Shown here one piece after another: positions 26,951 to 36,517 of a stretch of 64,000 nt of DNA. This stretch comes from Nitrosococcus watsonii C-113 (lineage in GTDB: Bacteria; Pseudomonadota; Gammaproteobacteria; Nitrosococcales; Nitrosococcaceae). A model generated the notes under the pieces. That model was not told where the DNA came from. It searched no databases and saw nothing but the letters and a program-made list of their open reading frames with translations. The position numbers were made by a program, and so were the translations under genes. Position 1 is the stretch's first letter, and the number at the start of each line of letters is the position of its first letter. The stretch lies in assembly GCF_000143085.1 (NCBI RefSeq), contig NC_014315.1, positions 2,820,001 to 2,884,000 of the forward strand, read 5' to 3'.

Positions 26951-29436
26951 AAATATTAGCGTTCTCCCTTGCTACCCTGAAGCGGGACTGGCGTTCTGGC
27001 GAGATTCGGTTAATCGCCATGGCCCTTATCATCGCGGTGAGCGCCGTTACCACCGTTAATTTTTTCGTTGAACGGCTGCGCCAGGCCATGGAAACGGAAG
27101 CCGGGACGGTGCTAGGCGGGGATCTGGTGGTGGAATCCCGCGAGCCGTTGCCCGAAACCTTTATCACTCAGGCTCATACCCTGGGGCTGAAAACCTCCCA
27201 GACTGTCTCCTTTCGGAGCATGGTGCCCGCGGGCGATCGGCTACAGCTCACGGAGATCAAAGCCGTTGAGGAAAATTATCCCCTACGGGGCCAGTTAATG
27301 GTAGGGGAAGATCCCTTTACGGAACCTGGGGTAACTAAGCAAACCCCATCCCCTGGCACGGTATGGATGGATCCACAGCTCACCCAGACCCTCCAACGAA
27401 CGGTGGGCGATGACATTGATCTAGGACAGTTACGCTTAGTAATAGACAAACTCTTGTTCCTGGAACCGGATCGGGGCGCTCAGGTTTTCAATATCGCCCC
27501 CCGGCTGTTAATAAATTTTAAGGATGTGAAGCGTACCGACTTATTGCTGCCGGGAAGCCAAGCCCGCTACCGCCTGCTCCTGGCGGGTCCCTACCGGGAC
27601 ATCCTGTCCTACAAACACTGGGCCAAAGTCCATGCGCCGGACAATGTGCAGGTGATGGGGGTCCGGGATGGACGACCCGAGTTGCGGACCGCCCTTCAGC
27701 GGGCCGATCAATTCCTGACCCTGGCGGCCTTGACAAGCGTTTTCCTGGCGGGTGTAGCCATTGCCATTGCAGCGCGGCGATACGCGGATCGACACCAGGA
27801 CAACTGCGCCATCATGCGCTGCCTGGGCGCGACTCAAGGATGGATTATCCAAACCTATGCCATGACCATGCTGTGGCTGGGACTCATCACCAGCCTGCTC
27901 GGTTGCCTGGTGGCCTGGCTCGCCCAATCGGTGCTGGCTTATCTCATGATTCAACTCTTTCAAAGTGAACTGCCCCCCGCCTCTCTCTTGCCCCTGCTGA
28001 CCGGTACCCTGACGGGGCTCATTGCTCTGCTCGGCTTTGCCTTGCCGCCCCTGATGCGGCTCAAGGATGTACCACCTTCCCGGGTACTGCACCGGGATAG
28101 GGAAAGTGCTCAGCAGGGTGGCTATAGGGTCTATGTAGGCGCGCTCATCGCTATTGCGGCGCTTATTCCCTGGCAGTCAGGAGAAATAACCCTAACCCTC
28201 TATGTCCTTGGCGGCAGCCTCTTGACTGTCGCGGTGCTGGCAACTTGCTCCTGGCTACTTATCAACGGTCTCAAATTGCTGCGCCCACGGGTGGGCGTGG
28301 CCTGGCGTTATGGTTTCGCCAGCCTGGCGCGGCGGGCGGGAAGCAGCATCGTGCAAACCATCGCCCTGGGACTGGGGATCATGGTGATGCTGCTACTCAC
28401 CGTGGTACGCTCTGATTTGCTGGCGAACTGGCAGGCTAATCTCCCTCCCGATGCGCCTAATCATTTTGTCATCAATATCCAGCCGGATCAGGTCGAAGAC
28501 ATGCAAACCTTTTTTGCTGAGCAAGGCCAACCCGTGCCCCGGCTGTATCCCAATATCCACGGCCGCTTAATCGCTATCAACGAGACCCCTATCACAGAGA
28601 AAGATTACCGCGACCCGCGCGCTCAACGACTGTCACAGCGTGAATTTCACCTCACTTGGGCCGCTAAATTCCAAACTGATAACCACATCGTGGCCGGCGA
28701 CTGGTGGTCCTCCCAACCCTCACCCCCGCCTCAGTTTTCGGTAGAGGTTGATCTGGCCGAAACCCTCGGAATCAAACTGGGCGATTCCCTCACCTTTCAG
28801 GTAGCCGATAAAAAAATTGAGGCCCCGGTCAGCAGCTTGCGGACTATTGAATGGAACTCCTTTAATCCCAACTTTTTCGTCATGGCTTCACCAGGATTGC
28901 TGGACGATTCTCCTGGCACCTATTTGACCAGTTTTTATTTGCCGGAAGGCAATAACGCGCTCCCAACCGCCTTGGTAAAGCAATTTCCTAGCGTCACCAT
29001 TCTCGATGTAAAAGCATTGATGGCCCAAATCAGAACTATCATTGATCGGGTCACCTTGGCCGTTGAATTTATTTTTATTTTCACCGTAGCCGCGGGGCTG
29101 GTGGTGTTATTTGCCGCTATTCAATCCACCAATGATGAACGACGCCATGAAAGCGCCGTATTTCGAACCCTGGGAGCAAGCAGAGGCACTATCGTGCGCG
29201 GTCTAGCGGCGGAATTTCTCTCCCTGGGAGCGGTAGCAGGAACCGTAGCCGCCATTGGCGCCCTTGCTATTGGCTATGTACTGGCGGAACGGGTACTGCA
29301 TACCGGCTTTCAGTTCAACGGCTGGCTGCTTATTCTCGGCTTGCTGGCCGGCAGTCTGGGCGTGAGCCTTGCCGGCCTTTTAGGCACCCGCTCGGTGCTG
29401 CAAGTACCACCCTCGCAAACATTGCGGCAGGTCTAA
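26947..29436 (+). CDS. ybbP: FtsX-like ABC transporter permease YbbP
   Basis: An 829-residue inner-membrane permease with ten predicted helices arranged as two FtsX-like units: one N-terminal helix, a large periplasmic domain, three helices around residues 250-380, and a second periplasmic domain before the C-terminal trio. The FtsX loop motifs CAIMRCLGATQGWI and SAVFRTLGASRGTI are clear. With YbbA it forms a two-gene transporter thought to extract or move envelope lipids or proteins; the divergent TesA-like esterase is a conserved neighbour. Substrate unknown. Confidence 0.9.
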   Translation: MKILAFSLATLKRDWRSGEIRLIAMALIIAVSAVTTVNFFVERLRQAMETEAGTVLGGDLVVESREPLPETFITQAHTLGLKTSQTVSFRSMVPAGDRLQLTEIKAVEENYPLRGQLMVGEDPFTEPGVTKQTPSPGTVWMDPQLTQTLQRTVGDDIDLGQLRLVIDKLLFLEPDRGAQVFNIAPRLLINFKDVKRTDLLLPGSQARYRLLLAGPYRDILSYKHWAKVHAPDNVQVMGVRDGRPELRTALQRADQFLTLAALTSVFLAGVAIAIAARRYADRHQDNCAIMRCLGATQGWIIQTYAMTMLWLGLITSLLGCLVAWLAQSVLAYLMIQLFQSELPPASLLPLLTGTLTGLIALLGFALPPLMRLKDVPPSRVLHRDRESAQQGGYRVYVGALIAIAALIPWQSGEITLTLYVLGGSLLTVAVLATCSWLLINGLKLLRPRVGVAWRYGFASLARRAGSSIVQTIALGLGIMVMLLLTVVRSDLLANWQANLPPDAPNHFVINIQPDQVEDMQTFFAEQGQPVPRLYPNIHGRLIAINETPITEKDYRDPRAQRLSQREFHLTWAAKFQTDNHIVAGDWWSSQPSPPPQFSVEVDLAETLGIKLGDSLTFQVADKKIEAPVSSLRTIEWNSFNPNFFVMASPGLLDDSPGTYLTSFYLPEGNNALPTALVKQFPSVTILDVKALMAQIRTIIDRVTLAVEFIFIFTVAAGLVVLFAAIQSTNDERRHESAVFRTLGASRGTIVRGLAAEFLSLGAVAGTVAAIGALAIGYVLAERVLHTGFQFNGWLLILGLLAGSLGVSLAGLLGTRSVLQVPPSQTLRQV

Positions 29437-29494
29437 AAGCGCAGGGGAAAAGGCGGGAACCTCCTTGTTCCTGAGAATGCCTCCTTGTTGACTT

Positions 29495-31447
29495 TTATTG
29501 CGGCGGCACGCAAAAGGCAATGCCCTCATCTACCCAGCCTTGGTCTAATAAGGGCGTGAGCAAGGCCCGGTCGGTCACAAAGCGGTGGTTGCTCTCCTCC
29601 CCCCGGGCAAAGCCATTGTTATAAGCCCGGTAGACGGGGGCGAAGGTCTCCGGACACTGCCGCCCTTCCCCCTTCCCCTGGGCGGGGATGGCCATAAAGG
29701 CATCGCCCTCGAAGTTCCAGCGGGGCGCGGTGGGGGGCGTTTGGGCTTGCAGATCCATCAACAAGCCGCACTCCTGGGGAGAGGGGGTAAAGAAATGGCT
29801 ATTAGGGCCAGGAGAGACGGAGCCATAGAAACGGCACAGGTACACTCCCACGTTACTGCCTAACAGGCTCCAGGCTTGAAAGGTATGGCCGGTGCGCTCC
29901 CAGCCAGGTCCCGCCATACCCCTATCTATCATCTCGATTTCCCAGGGGAAGGGGGTCATGAAGTAGTGGCCCAATTCGGTGTTGAAAAATTCCACCACCG
30001 TGACCTCGCCCCGCGCCTGTTCGACTGGTACGGCTTGACCCTCCCCGAAGCAATCGGTCTGGGGGCAAACAAAATAGCCGGCGGCGCTCACGCCTATCAG
30101 CAGGCCGTCCGTATAAACCACCGTATGGGGAATAGCCAACAGGCCCTTACTCAGGGGTTTCCAAGCTTTCCAGGTACTGAAAGGCACCGGGCGCACTTTG
30201 ACCCCCGTGTCGGTGCCCGCCACCAGCAGCGGTGGCAGGGGCGCCTTCTGGGGCACGAAAACCAGCCCATGGACCGGCTCCTGTAAGGCAGTCAAGTGCC
30301 AGGACACCCCCCGATCTTCGCTCTGGTATAGTCCTTGCTCAGAGAGGGCGTAGGCCACCTGGGGATCGCCCGGATCATGGACCACCCGCACCGTATCGAC
30401 CGGAAAGCTGCCATCGTCCACCCGCTGCCAGGTGGCGCCTAAATCCAGAGATTCCCGCAGTTCCGCCGGACGGTCAAAAAACTCGGAGGTAATCGCCCAC
30501 AGTCCCGTGCCTTCCGGATTAGCCAGCAGATTATAGCGATCGTCCCCAAGTCGATGATTTGCCACTTGTTCCTGCCAGGTGAGGCCATCATCCTCACTGT
30601 GGTAAATAAACTGTTGGGCGGGACCCCGAATCCCTACGAAAAGGGAACCCCCTGCCCGTACCGGCGGACCAGTGAAGGCGGCGTTATTCAGACCCAACAC
30701 ACTGCGGTCGGACCAATTAAGGGCGTCGATGAGCTCGCCCTCGGGGGATAACCGCAACATCCCATAGAGGTCAAAAACCAGGGTACTGCCATCGTCAGCC
30801 TCGATGGCGTTAAAATCGGACACATTCAGATAAGTAGGCTGAATATTAGGCGGATCGAAGACCTCCTCCAGGTCCGAGGAGCCCAGATCGGGATCGGGGG
30901 TTTCCGGGGGAGAGTCCTGAAGGGGTAGCAGGATCTCCATCGCCGTTTGGGGCGGGTGAATCCGAAAGACCCCTCGTGGACGCAGTTGCAGGGGATCAGG
31001 CTCGAATTTATCGGAATACTGCAACCACACGCTATCTGTTCTCACCAGAGGGGTCAAGGCGGGGGCCAGCAGCTCCGACCGGCCTAAGGAATTAGAGTTA
31101 ATAAAAATTTGAGGGTTGACGCAGGAGACCTCTTCCGGACACAAAGGACGCCATGGGGCCCCTTGGGTGGTGCTTGGCTCTGCAGGCGTGATCCCAATTC
31201 GAAAGCCCTCTGCTCTTAGCGCAGCGATATCCGCCTCATCCAGGTAAACTTCCTCTATCGTATAAGTGCGGCTTTCGGGGTCGAAAGTCAGGCTGGTTCT
31301 AAATAAATTACCCGCCGGGTCTTCGTCCACATAGACGGGCGGCAACACGGCGGGGTCCACCTCTTCTGTATGGATAGCGGATTCATCTCCATAGGAAGAA
31401 GTACCAAGGGTTGCGACCCATAACAAAACAATCCACAAATAACGCAT
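29495..31447 (-). CDS. Secreted protein with sialidase/BNR-like repeats and a C-terminal DUF5648-like region
   Basis: A 650-residue exported protein. The signal peptide is MRYLWIVLLWVATLGTSSYG. The middle part has BNR-like motifs (YHSEDDGLTWQEQV, LYQSEDRGVSWH, RESLDLGATWQRV) typical of beta-propeller sialidase-like domains. The C-terminal ~170 residues contain repeated EFFNTELGHYFMT / CRFYGSVSPG...HFFT / YRAYNNG...HRFVT motifs that resemble the DUF5648 fold. No catalytic residues are obvious, so binding or structural roles are as likely as hydrolysis. Standing alone, it is probably expressed from its own promoter. Confidence 0.75.
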   Translation of the reverse strand: MRYLWIVLLWVATLGTSSYGDESAIHTEEVDPAVLPPVYVDEDPAGNLFRTSLTFDPESRTYTIEEVYLDEADIAALRAEGFRIGITPAEPSTTQGAPWRPLCPEEVSCVNPQIFINSNSLGRSELLAPALTPLVRTDSVWLQYSDKFEPDPLQLRPRGVFRIHPPQTAMEILLPLQDSPPETPDPDLGSSDLEEVFDPPNIQPTYLNVSDFNAIEADDGSTLVFDLYGMLRLSPEGELIDALNWSDRSVLGLNNAAFTGPPVRAGGSLFVGIRGPAQQFIYHSEDDGLTWQEQVANHRLGDDRYNLLANPEGTGLWAITSEFFDRPAELRESLDLGATWQRVDDGSFPVDTVRVVHDPGDPQVAYALSEQGLYQSEDRGVSWHLTALQEPVHGLVFVPQKAPLPPLLVAGTDTGVKVRPVPFSTWKAWKPLSKGLLAIPHTVVYTDGLLIGVSAAGYFVCPQTDCFGEGQAVPVEQARGEVTVVEFFNTELGHYFMTPFPWEIEMIDRGMAGPGWERTGHTFQAWSLLGSNVGVYLCRFYGSVSPGPNSHFFTPSPQECGLLMDLQAQTPPTAPRWNFEGDAFMAIPAQGKGEGRQCPETFAPVYRAYNNGFARGEESNHRFVTDRALLTPLLDQGWVDEGIAFCVPPQ

Positions 31448-31579
31448 TATTGCTCCTTAGTTGGGCGACTACTTTTGGGTGAGCCATATTCTAAAAGATA
31501 TATTTATTGTACTTTTTTTCTAGTATACCTTGGCGATGACTCATCCATCCATCAACGTAGTAGGCGCTTAAGAGTCAAG

Positions 31580-31658
31580 GTAGGGCGGGAAAGCGTAGCG
31601 CATCCCGCCATGAATAAAGATGGATTTCGGCGGGATGCGCTCCGCTTTCCCGCCCTAC
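31580..31658. repeat. REP/MITE-like palindrome
   Basis: A near-perfect inverted repeat: GTAGGGCGGGAAAGCGTAGC...CGCATCCCGCC on the left and GGCGGGATGCG...TTTCCCGCCCTAC on the right, 30-bp arms with a 19-base loop. It resembles the short GTAGGGCGGG palindromes dispersed in many gammaproteobacterial genomes. A frame read through it is not a gene. Confidence 0.8.
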
Positions 31659-31692
31659 GTGCTACGTGCTTTCCTATCAAATCAAAAGGTAC

Positions 31693-32427
31693 TTATAAGG
31701 ATAGATAGGCCACGGCGAGACTGAGGCCCACAAAGCCGCCTGCAAAGGACAGAGTTGAAATCCAGCGTGATGGCTGTGGCCGATCGCCCTCCGGAATCAT
31801 ATCCTCGATGGTGGCCAGCAACAGCAGGCCGACGATAAAGGCAAGCGCGGCATGCTGAACGAAATCATTCTGTCCGCCCAACAGCCAAAAACCTATCGTA
31901 GCGCTGGCTGCTACCAGCAGGAACATAGAAAAACAAAGCAGCCAGCGCCGACCGCGTGGCACCTTATTTTCCTGAAGATTCTTAGTGGTCGCAAAACCGC
32001 CGGGAATATTAGCCACTGCCTGGGTCAGGCCGATCAGCAGGCCAAGACCACTGGTGACCGCCGAACCCGCGCCGGTCATCAGGCCATCGCTAAACAGATC
32101 AGCACCGATAACAGTATAGACCATCAAAGCCCCAGTGCGGGTTCCGCCAAACTGACCGCGCAGCGCTCCAGCACCCTGCCATAATAACAGCGAGAACCCA
32201 GCGCCAAACAGGAAAGCAATGACAATGATCCACATGGGGATTGTCTCAAGGATGCGTGGCATTAAATCGACCGCAACCAGTGCGATCGCAATACCCGCGG
32301 CGCCATGCAAAGCAGCCCCAATAACCCAGCGCGGGGAGTGTAAACGCTCCGCAAGGGCAACACCCATTAGATTACCGGCTGCTGGCAGCAGGGCGTAGAG
32401 CAGCACAAGCAGAAAATCGGTGAGCAC
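31693..32427 (-). CDS. ZIP family metal transporter-like protein
   Basis: A 244-residue membrane protein with eight hydrophobic segments that resembles ZIP transporters. The first helix pair is LLYALLPAAGNLMGVALAER; the metal-site helices carry ADLFSDGLMTGAG (position of HN.. in classic ZIPs) and the following ..ANIPGG..., and TIEDMIPE lies near the end. Several of the usual His ligands are replaced (HSDG to FSDG), so metal selectivity or even transport is uncertain. Single gene; nothing in the neighbourhood suggests a metal. Confidence 0.75.
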   Translation of the reverse strand: MLTDFLLVLLYALLPAAGNLMGVALAERLHSPRWVIGAALHGAAGIAIALVAVDLMPRILETIPMWIIVIAFLFGAGFSLLLWQGAGALRGQFGGTRTGALMVYTVIGADLFSDGLMTGAGSAVTSGLGLLIGLTQAVANIPGGFATTKNLQENKVPRGRRWLLCFSMFLLVAASATIGFWLLGGQNDFVQHAALAFIVGLLLLATIEDMIPEGDRPQPSRWISTLSFAGGFVGLSLAVAYLSL

Positions 32428-32837
32428 GGTCTCCTTACTTAGTACCTAGGGGGACTGAGAAGAAAACTCATGCTAGTTGACAGTAGGGCTACTTGCAAGC
32501 CATGACTGCTCATAAAAGTCCAGAATAAAATCTGACAACCTGAGCTCATTCAAGCCATCCACACCGATAGATAAGGCAGTCCTAGTCAGCTCTTGCGCGC
32601 GTTTCACGGCTGGCTTGGATCTACTGGCAGGGAGCAATTTGCCGGGCGCCTCCCCTTTTCTGCGTGTAACCGCTACACTGCCGGTAAATCAGCACAACCC
32701 GGTCAAACTCTACGCCATCACCGGGAGTGACTTAGATGCCATTGGAACCGCTTGGCATTATCGCTGAGGCTAGAGGCTTTAAACCATGGAGATTTTGTTT
32801 CATGTTTACTGGCTATTAATTTTCCCTTATCGTTCTT
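32428..32837. other. Intergenic region with a start-less open stretch
   Basis: A plus-strand frame is open from 32516 to the stop at 32767 (ending SDLDAIGTAWHYR) but has no early start codon or ribosome site. It may be the end of a lost gene. Nothing else is recognised; the mtfA promoter must be near the right end. Confidence 0.35.
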
Positions 32838-33632
32838 ATGCTAATCCTTTCACTTGCCCACACGCTTAAAGCTTACTGGCGGCGGAAAATTATCAACCGC
32901 CACCCTATTCCCCTCGACCAGTGGGAAGCAGCGGTAGCTTGTCTGCCCCTTCTCCAAGGTCTCAGCCTAGCGGAATTAAGCCATCTTCGAGATCTAAGCA
33001 CCTTATTTTTACACCATAAATCCATTTATGGCGCTCAGGGTTTCAAAGTTAATGAGAAAATGCGCTTGATAGTGGCAATGCAGGCATCGCTCCTTATTCT
33101 CTATCTGGATTGGGACGATTACCGGCATTGGCATACAGTGCTTCTTTATCCAGGAGCATTCGTGGCTAAGCATGAAGAACGGGATGAAAGCGGTATCGTC
33201 CACGCGGTGCAACACCCCCTGATCGGAGAGTCCTGGCACCGGGGGCCAGTCATTCTTTCCTGGGATGATGTAGCGCATACACTGGTGCCCTCCGAGTCAT
33301 CAAGCAATGTGGTGATTCATGAGTTTGCCCATCTTTTGGACATGGGCAATGGAGTGGCTAATGGCATGCCACCCTTGCACCGCACGATGAACCGTCGCAC
33401 CTGGACATCCGTTTTCTTTCAGACTTATAAAAACCTGAACGAGCGCTGGGCAGCGGGAGAACCCATCCCGCTGGATTCTTATGCCCTAGAGAGCCCCGCC
33501 GAGTTCTTCGCCGTTGCCAGCGAGGTCTTTTTCGTTTCTCCCCAAAAACTGCAAACCGCGCTTCCTCAGATCTATCACCAACTACAACTGTATTACCGCC
33601 AAGATCCCGCCAGTCGTACCCTACTCTTTTAA
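32838..33632 (+). CDS. mtfA: Zinc-dependent peptidase MtfA (M90 family)
   Basis: A 264-residue protein of the MtfA/M90 family. The zinc motif HEFAH is in NVVIHEFAHLLDMGNG at about residues 155-171, and the third ligand is the Glu in SYALESPAEFFAVASEVFF. In E. coli MtfA binds the repressor Mlc (DgsA) and is an aminopeptidase. N-terminal family sequence (RRKIINRHPIPLDQWEAAV) is present. Cytoplasmic; no signal. It precedes the CarS-like gene by 76 bases and may share a transcript with it. Confidence 0.9.
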   Translation: MLILSLAHTLKAYWRRKIINRHPIPLDQWEAAVACLPLLQGLSLAELSHLRDLSTLFLHHKSIYGAQGFKVNEKMRLIVAMQASLLILYLDWDDYRHWHTVLLYPGAFVAKHEERDESGIVHAVQHPLIGESWHRGPVILSWDDVAHTLVPSESSSNVVIHEFAHLLDMGNGVANGMPPLHRTMNRRTWTSVFFQTYKNLNERWAAGEPIPLDSYALESPAEFFAVASEVFFVSPQKLQTALPQIYHQLQLYYRQDPASRTLLF

Positions 33633-33665
33633 ATAGCCGCTTAAAAAAGAGTGCGTTTATGCTAT

Positions 33666-33698
33666 TTTCCTGATATTTTTTGGAAAAACATCAGGAAA
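33666..33698 (+). promoter_or_regulatory. Inverted repeat covering a ribosome binding site
   Basis: TTTCCTGAT (33666-33674) and ATCAGGAAA (33690-33698) are perfect inverted arms of 9 bases. The right arm contains the AGGAAA ribosome site of the GTG start at 33709, so a hairpin in the mRNA would hide it. Confidence 0.45.
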
Positions 33699-33708
33699 GA
33701 TTGACCCT

Positions 33709-34191
33709 GTGGATTTGCTTTCTCCGCTGCTACTGTTAATGGTGGCCAATGGTGCTCCGGTAGTAACCGCCTTGCTACTGAAAAACCGTTTCAACCAGCC
33801 CCTGGATGGGAATCTCCATCTCCCGGACGGCTACCCCCTCTTTGGCGCCTCTAAAACTATTCGGGGTATTGTCGCTGCTCTCCTGGCAACCGCCTTCATC
33901 GCTCCCCTTCTCAACTTCTCCTTCATAACCGGCACGCTGGTAGGCTTTTGGGCCATGGTAGGAGATCTCCTGTCCAGTTTCATTAAACGGCGCTTGGGAC
34001 GACAACCTTCTAGCGCTCATATGCCTGGCTTGGATCACATTCCCGAGTCTCTTCTCCCTCTTTGTTTTTTACGGAGCCAAATGAACTTATCTTGGCCAGA
34101 TTTAGTGCTCATTATCCTGGCCTTTGCCTTGCTTGACCTCTTCCTGTGGTATTTATTGAAGCGGCTTTATCCTCTCTTCCATTCCCGCTAG
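33709..34191 (+). CDS. CDP-archaeol synthase (CarS)-like membrane protein
   Basis: A 160-residue membrane protein of the CarS/DUF46 family (PF01864), related to CDP-alcohol-forming cytidylyltransferases. Typical sequence: ANGAPVV at the N terminus, FGASKTIRG, and SSFIKRRLGRQPS followed by PGLDHIPESL. Four or five helices. Archaeal members make CDP-archaeol; the role of the short bacterial ones is not established. The start is GTG at 33709, with an AGGAAAG site eight bases upstream that lies in a hairpin. Confidence 0.8.
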   Translation: MDLLSPLLLLMVANGAPVVTALLLKNRFNQPLDGNLHLPDGYPLFGASKTIRGIVAALLATAFIAPLLNFSFITGTLVGFWAMVGDLLSSFIKRRLGRQPSSAHMPGLDHIPESLLPLCFLRSQMNLSWPDLVLIILAFALLDLFLWYLLKRLYPLFHSR

Positions 34192-34280
34192 CGGCACGTA
34201 AAAGAGGATGAGACGGCTCCAAAAAAGGAATCGAACTGCTGTCTCTAGGGCCGCCACATACATAGTCCTTAAAAAAGCAT

Positions 34281-34360
34281 AATCGTGGATCTGACGGGCA
34301 AGTTTTCCCCCATACATAGACACGCAGCGTCTATGTATGGGGAGGCTCTGCCAGTCGAAT
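34281..34360. repeat. Palindromic repeat element, divergent copy 1
   Basis: Begins AATCGTGGATCTGACGGGC and ends GCTCTGCCAGTCGAA. The inner stem is CCCCATACATAGAC / GTCTATGTATGGGG. It is the leftmost member of the family described at 43942-44079, and marks the left edge of the cassette-rich region. Confidence 0.7.
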
Positions 34361-34423
34361 AACTGTTCAGAGACATCGGCTTGATTATATGATTATAGAT
34401 TGGGCTAGACTGACCATATACGC

Positions 34424-36168
34424 TTACTGCGCTTTATAGACAGTCTGACCCTCCTTGATCGTTTCCAATACACGTATGTTCATGATCATTGCTGGGTCAA
34501 CCTGTGTCGGATCTTGGTCCAATATCACAAGATCGGCCAGCTTGCCCTTCGTAAGCATACCCTTACTATCCTGCTCGAAATATTGCCAGGCCGCCCAGTC
34601 GGTGATTGACTTCAGCGCCTGATAGGGACTAACGCGCTGGTCCGGCCCGATTATCTCGCCACTGCGGCTGGTCCGGTTGACTGTAGTATGAAGAATCATG
34701 ATCGCGCTCGGCAGAGCGACGGGCGCATCATGATGCTCGGTGAATCGCATGCCACGCTTCAGGGCAGAGGCGGTCGGCGAGATGCGTGCTGCTCGTTCCG
34801 GACCGAGGGTCTCATCCCGATGCCAGTCACCCCAATAATAAGTATGCATGGAGAAAAACGATGGCAGGATGCCAAGTTTTTTCATCCGCTCGAGCTGACT
34901 CTCGCGGACAGTCTGTGCATGGATCATCACGGTACGACGGTCATCCTTGCCATATTTCTCGCTAGCCACGGCGACGGCATCAATCATCGCTTCAGCCGCT
35001 GCATCGCCGTTACAATGCACCAGCAGTTGCCAGTTCTTCTGGTATGCAAGGTTAAACAGTGCCTGTCTCTCCTTGTCGCTCGGAATGGCCGGGTATCCTG
35101 TATAACTATCCGGTTTTTGGGAAGGCGGATTAAGATAGGGTTTGCTGAGCCAGGCCGTTTTGCCTTGCGGCGAGCCATCCAGACTCAGCTTTACACCCGC
35201 CACCCGAAAATGATGAGTGTAGCCCTCATGAATTCCAACTTGCTTGATGTACGCGGTTTCTGATTGGAGATCGGGATAGACTGCAACATCGATTTTAAGC
35301 TTGCGCTCATGGGCAAGTTTTCGCCACGTCTCAGTCGCTGCCTTATTAGCTCGACCCTCCTGCGCCGTAGTAAAACCGTGCTGAGTGTAGGCATCTACTC
35401 CAGCCAGGGCAATTTTCTCGTTGGCTTCCGAATCGAGAGCTCCCAGGATTTTGAAAATCGGTCCGAAGGAGGCCATCTCCTCAAGCACTCCGTTCGGAGT
35501 CCTGCCGTCGTCCTGACGGCGAATTACGCCACCAGTCGGATCCCTAGTTTCAGCCGTGATTCCGGCTAATTTCAGTCCTTTATGGTTCATCGTGGCCAAG
35601 TGGCCGGATTGATGGATGATCACCACTGGCAACTCGGTGGATACCTGATCCAGTTCCGTCGCCGTGGGATGACGTGCTTCCGCCAGCCGTGAATCATCGT
35701 AGCCGAAGCCAATGATCCAGCCTGATTTCTTCATAGCGGCGGCATTTTTATCCCGCCATTTTTTGAGCAGCGCCACGAGAGATGCCACGTCCTTACCATC
35801 ACCATCGGGGGTGGTAGTAAATTGGCTGCGAGTTTCTGAAAGCCAGCATTGAACACATGGCCGTGGGCATCGATGAACCCCGGCAGCAGCGCCCTGCCGT
35901 CGAGGTCGATTTTTCTCGCCGCCGCACTTGCTAAATGCTCGGCCTGCGTTTTAGTACCAACGAAAAGGATGCGGCCATCCTTAACAACTAGGGCCTCCGC
36001 ATAGCTCGGAGCACGCCCCTCCATAGTAAGTATCGAGCCGCCATAATAAAGGGTGCTACTCCCCCTATCAGACGCTGCCTTTGTGGAGCCGAAGGCCAGT
36101 GTCATGAGTAGAGTTCCCGCCGTCAATGACAGCAGAAATTTGCTAGGTATGCACATACTAACTTTCAT
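34424..36168 (-). pseudogene. Secreted YtcJ-like amidohydrolase split by a single-base frameshift
   Basis: Amidohydrolase-3 (YtcJ) family metal-dependent hydrolase in two frames. The first frame (36168-35731) has a signal peptide (LLSLTAGTLLMTLAFGSTKA) and the metal-site strand ending LLPGFIDAHGHVF. The second (from 35788 down) continues with DDSRLAEARHPTATELD, LVHCNGDAAAE, VMIHAQTV and the C-terminal GKLADLVILDQDP. The break lies at a run of five G on the plus strand (35807-35811): one frame reads PPPMVMVRTW, the other PDGDGKDVAS, and joining them needs a one-base change there. Either a pseudogene, a slippage-switched gene or a sequence error. Confidence 0.8.
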
Positions 36169-36517
36169 TTTGTTATCTTCCCAAGCTTTGTAGCCAACGC
36201 CACGATTACCTTGTTGTAGGCATCAATTGCAAAATGTTGAATCACCAATACGAGTGACGGCTATACCTAATGCTTTGGAGATATCGACTTTAAAAAGCTT
36301 TACAGGGATTTTTTGGATAATTAAGTCAATATTTTGAACGTCCTTCGCTTCAATTTGCCGCTGCTTCACCGGCGGGCGAAGCACATCCATTGCAATCTTG
36401 GATTGGGCAAAACCTAGATTAGCGGCAAGACCGGACAGACGATGCTATGGCAGAAACGCATTGACACCGCATATATGGCATTATATGGTCTCATATTTCT
36501 TGCTATTCTCTCCCGAA
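36169..36517. other. Intergenic region with the methyltransferase promoter
   Basis: 349 bases between the divergent amidohydrolase and methyltransferase genes. No conserved protein sequence was recognised on either strand. A consensus-like promoter occupies 36461-36489. Confidence 0.45.
36461..36489 (+). promoter_or_regulatory. Sigma70-type promoter of the DNA methyltransferase
   Basis: A perfect -35 TTGACA (36461-36466), 17-base spacer and -10 TATGGT (36484-36489). Transcription would begin near 36496, about 22 bases before the chosen ATG at 36518. Confidence 0.6.

Noticed and set aside
31475-31708. A 77-residue plus-strand frame
   Set aside because: It reads through the GTAGGGCGGG palindrome; no homology or ribosome site.
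32516-32767. Open plus-strand stretch before mtfA
   Set aside because: No start codon or recognised domain; kept only as a note in the intergenic entry.
34205-34262. tRNA-like 3' end (GTTCGATTCC on the minus strand)
   Set aside because: Only a T-arm-like fragment; no acceptor, anticodon or D arm can be folded around it.
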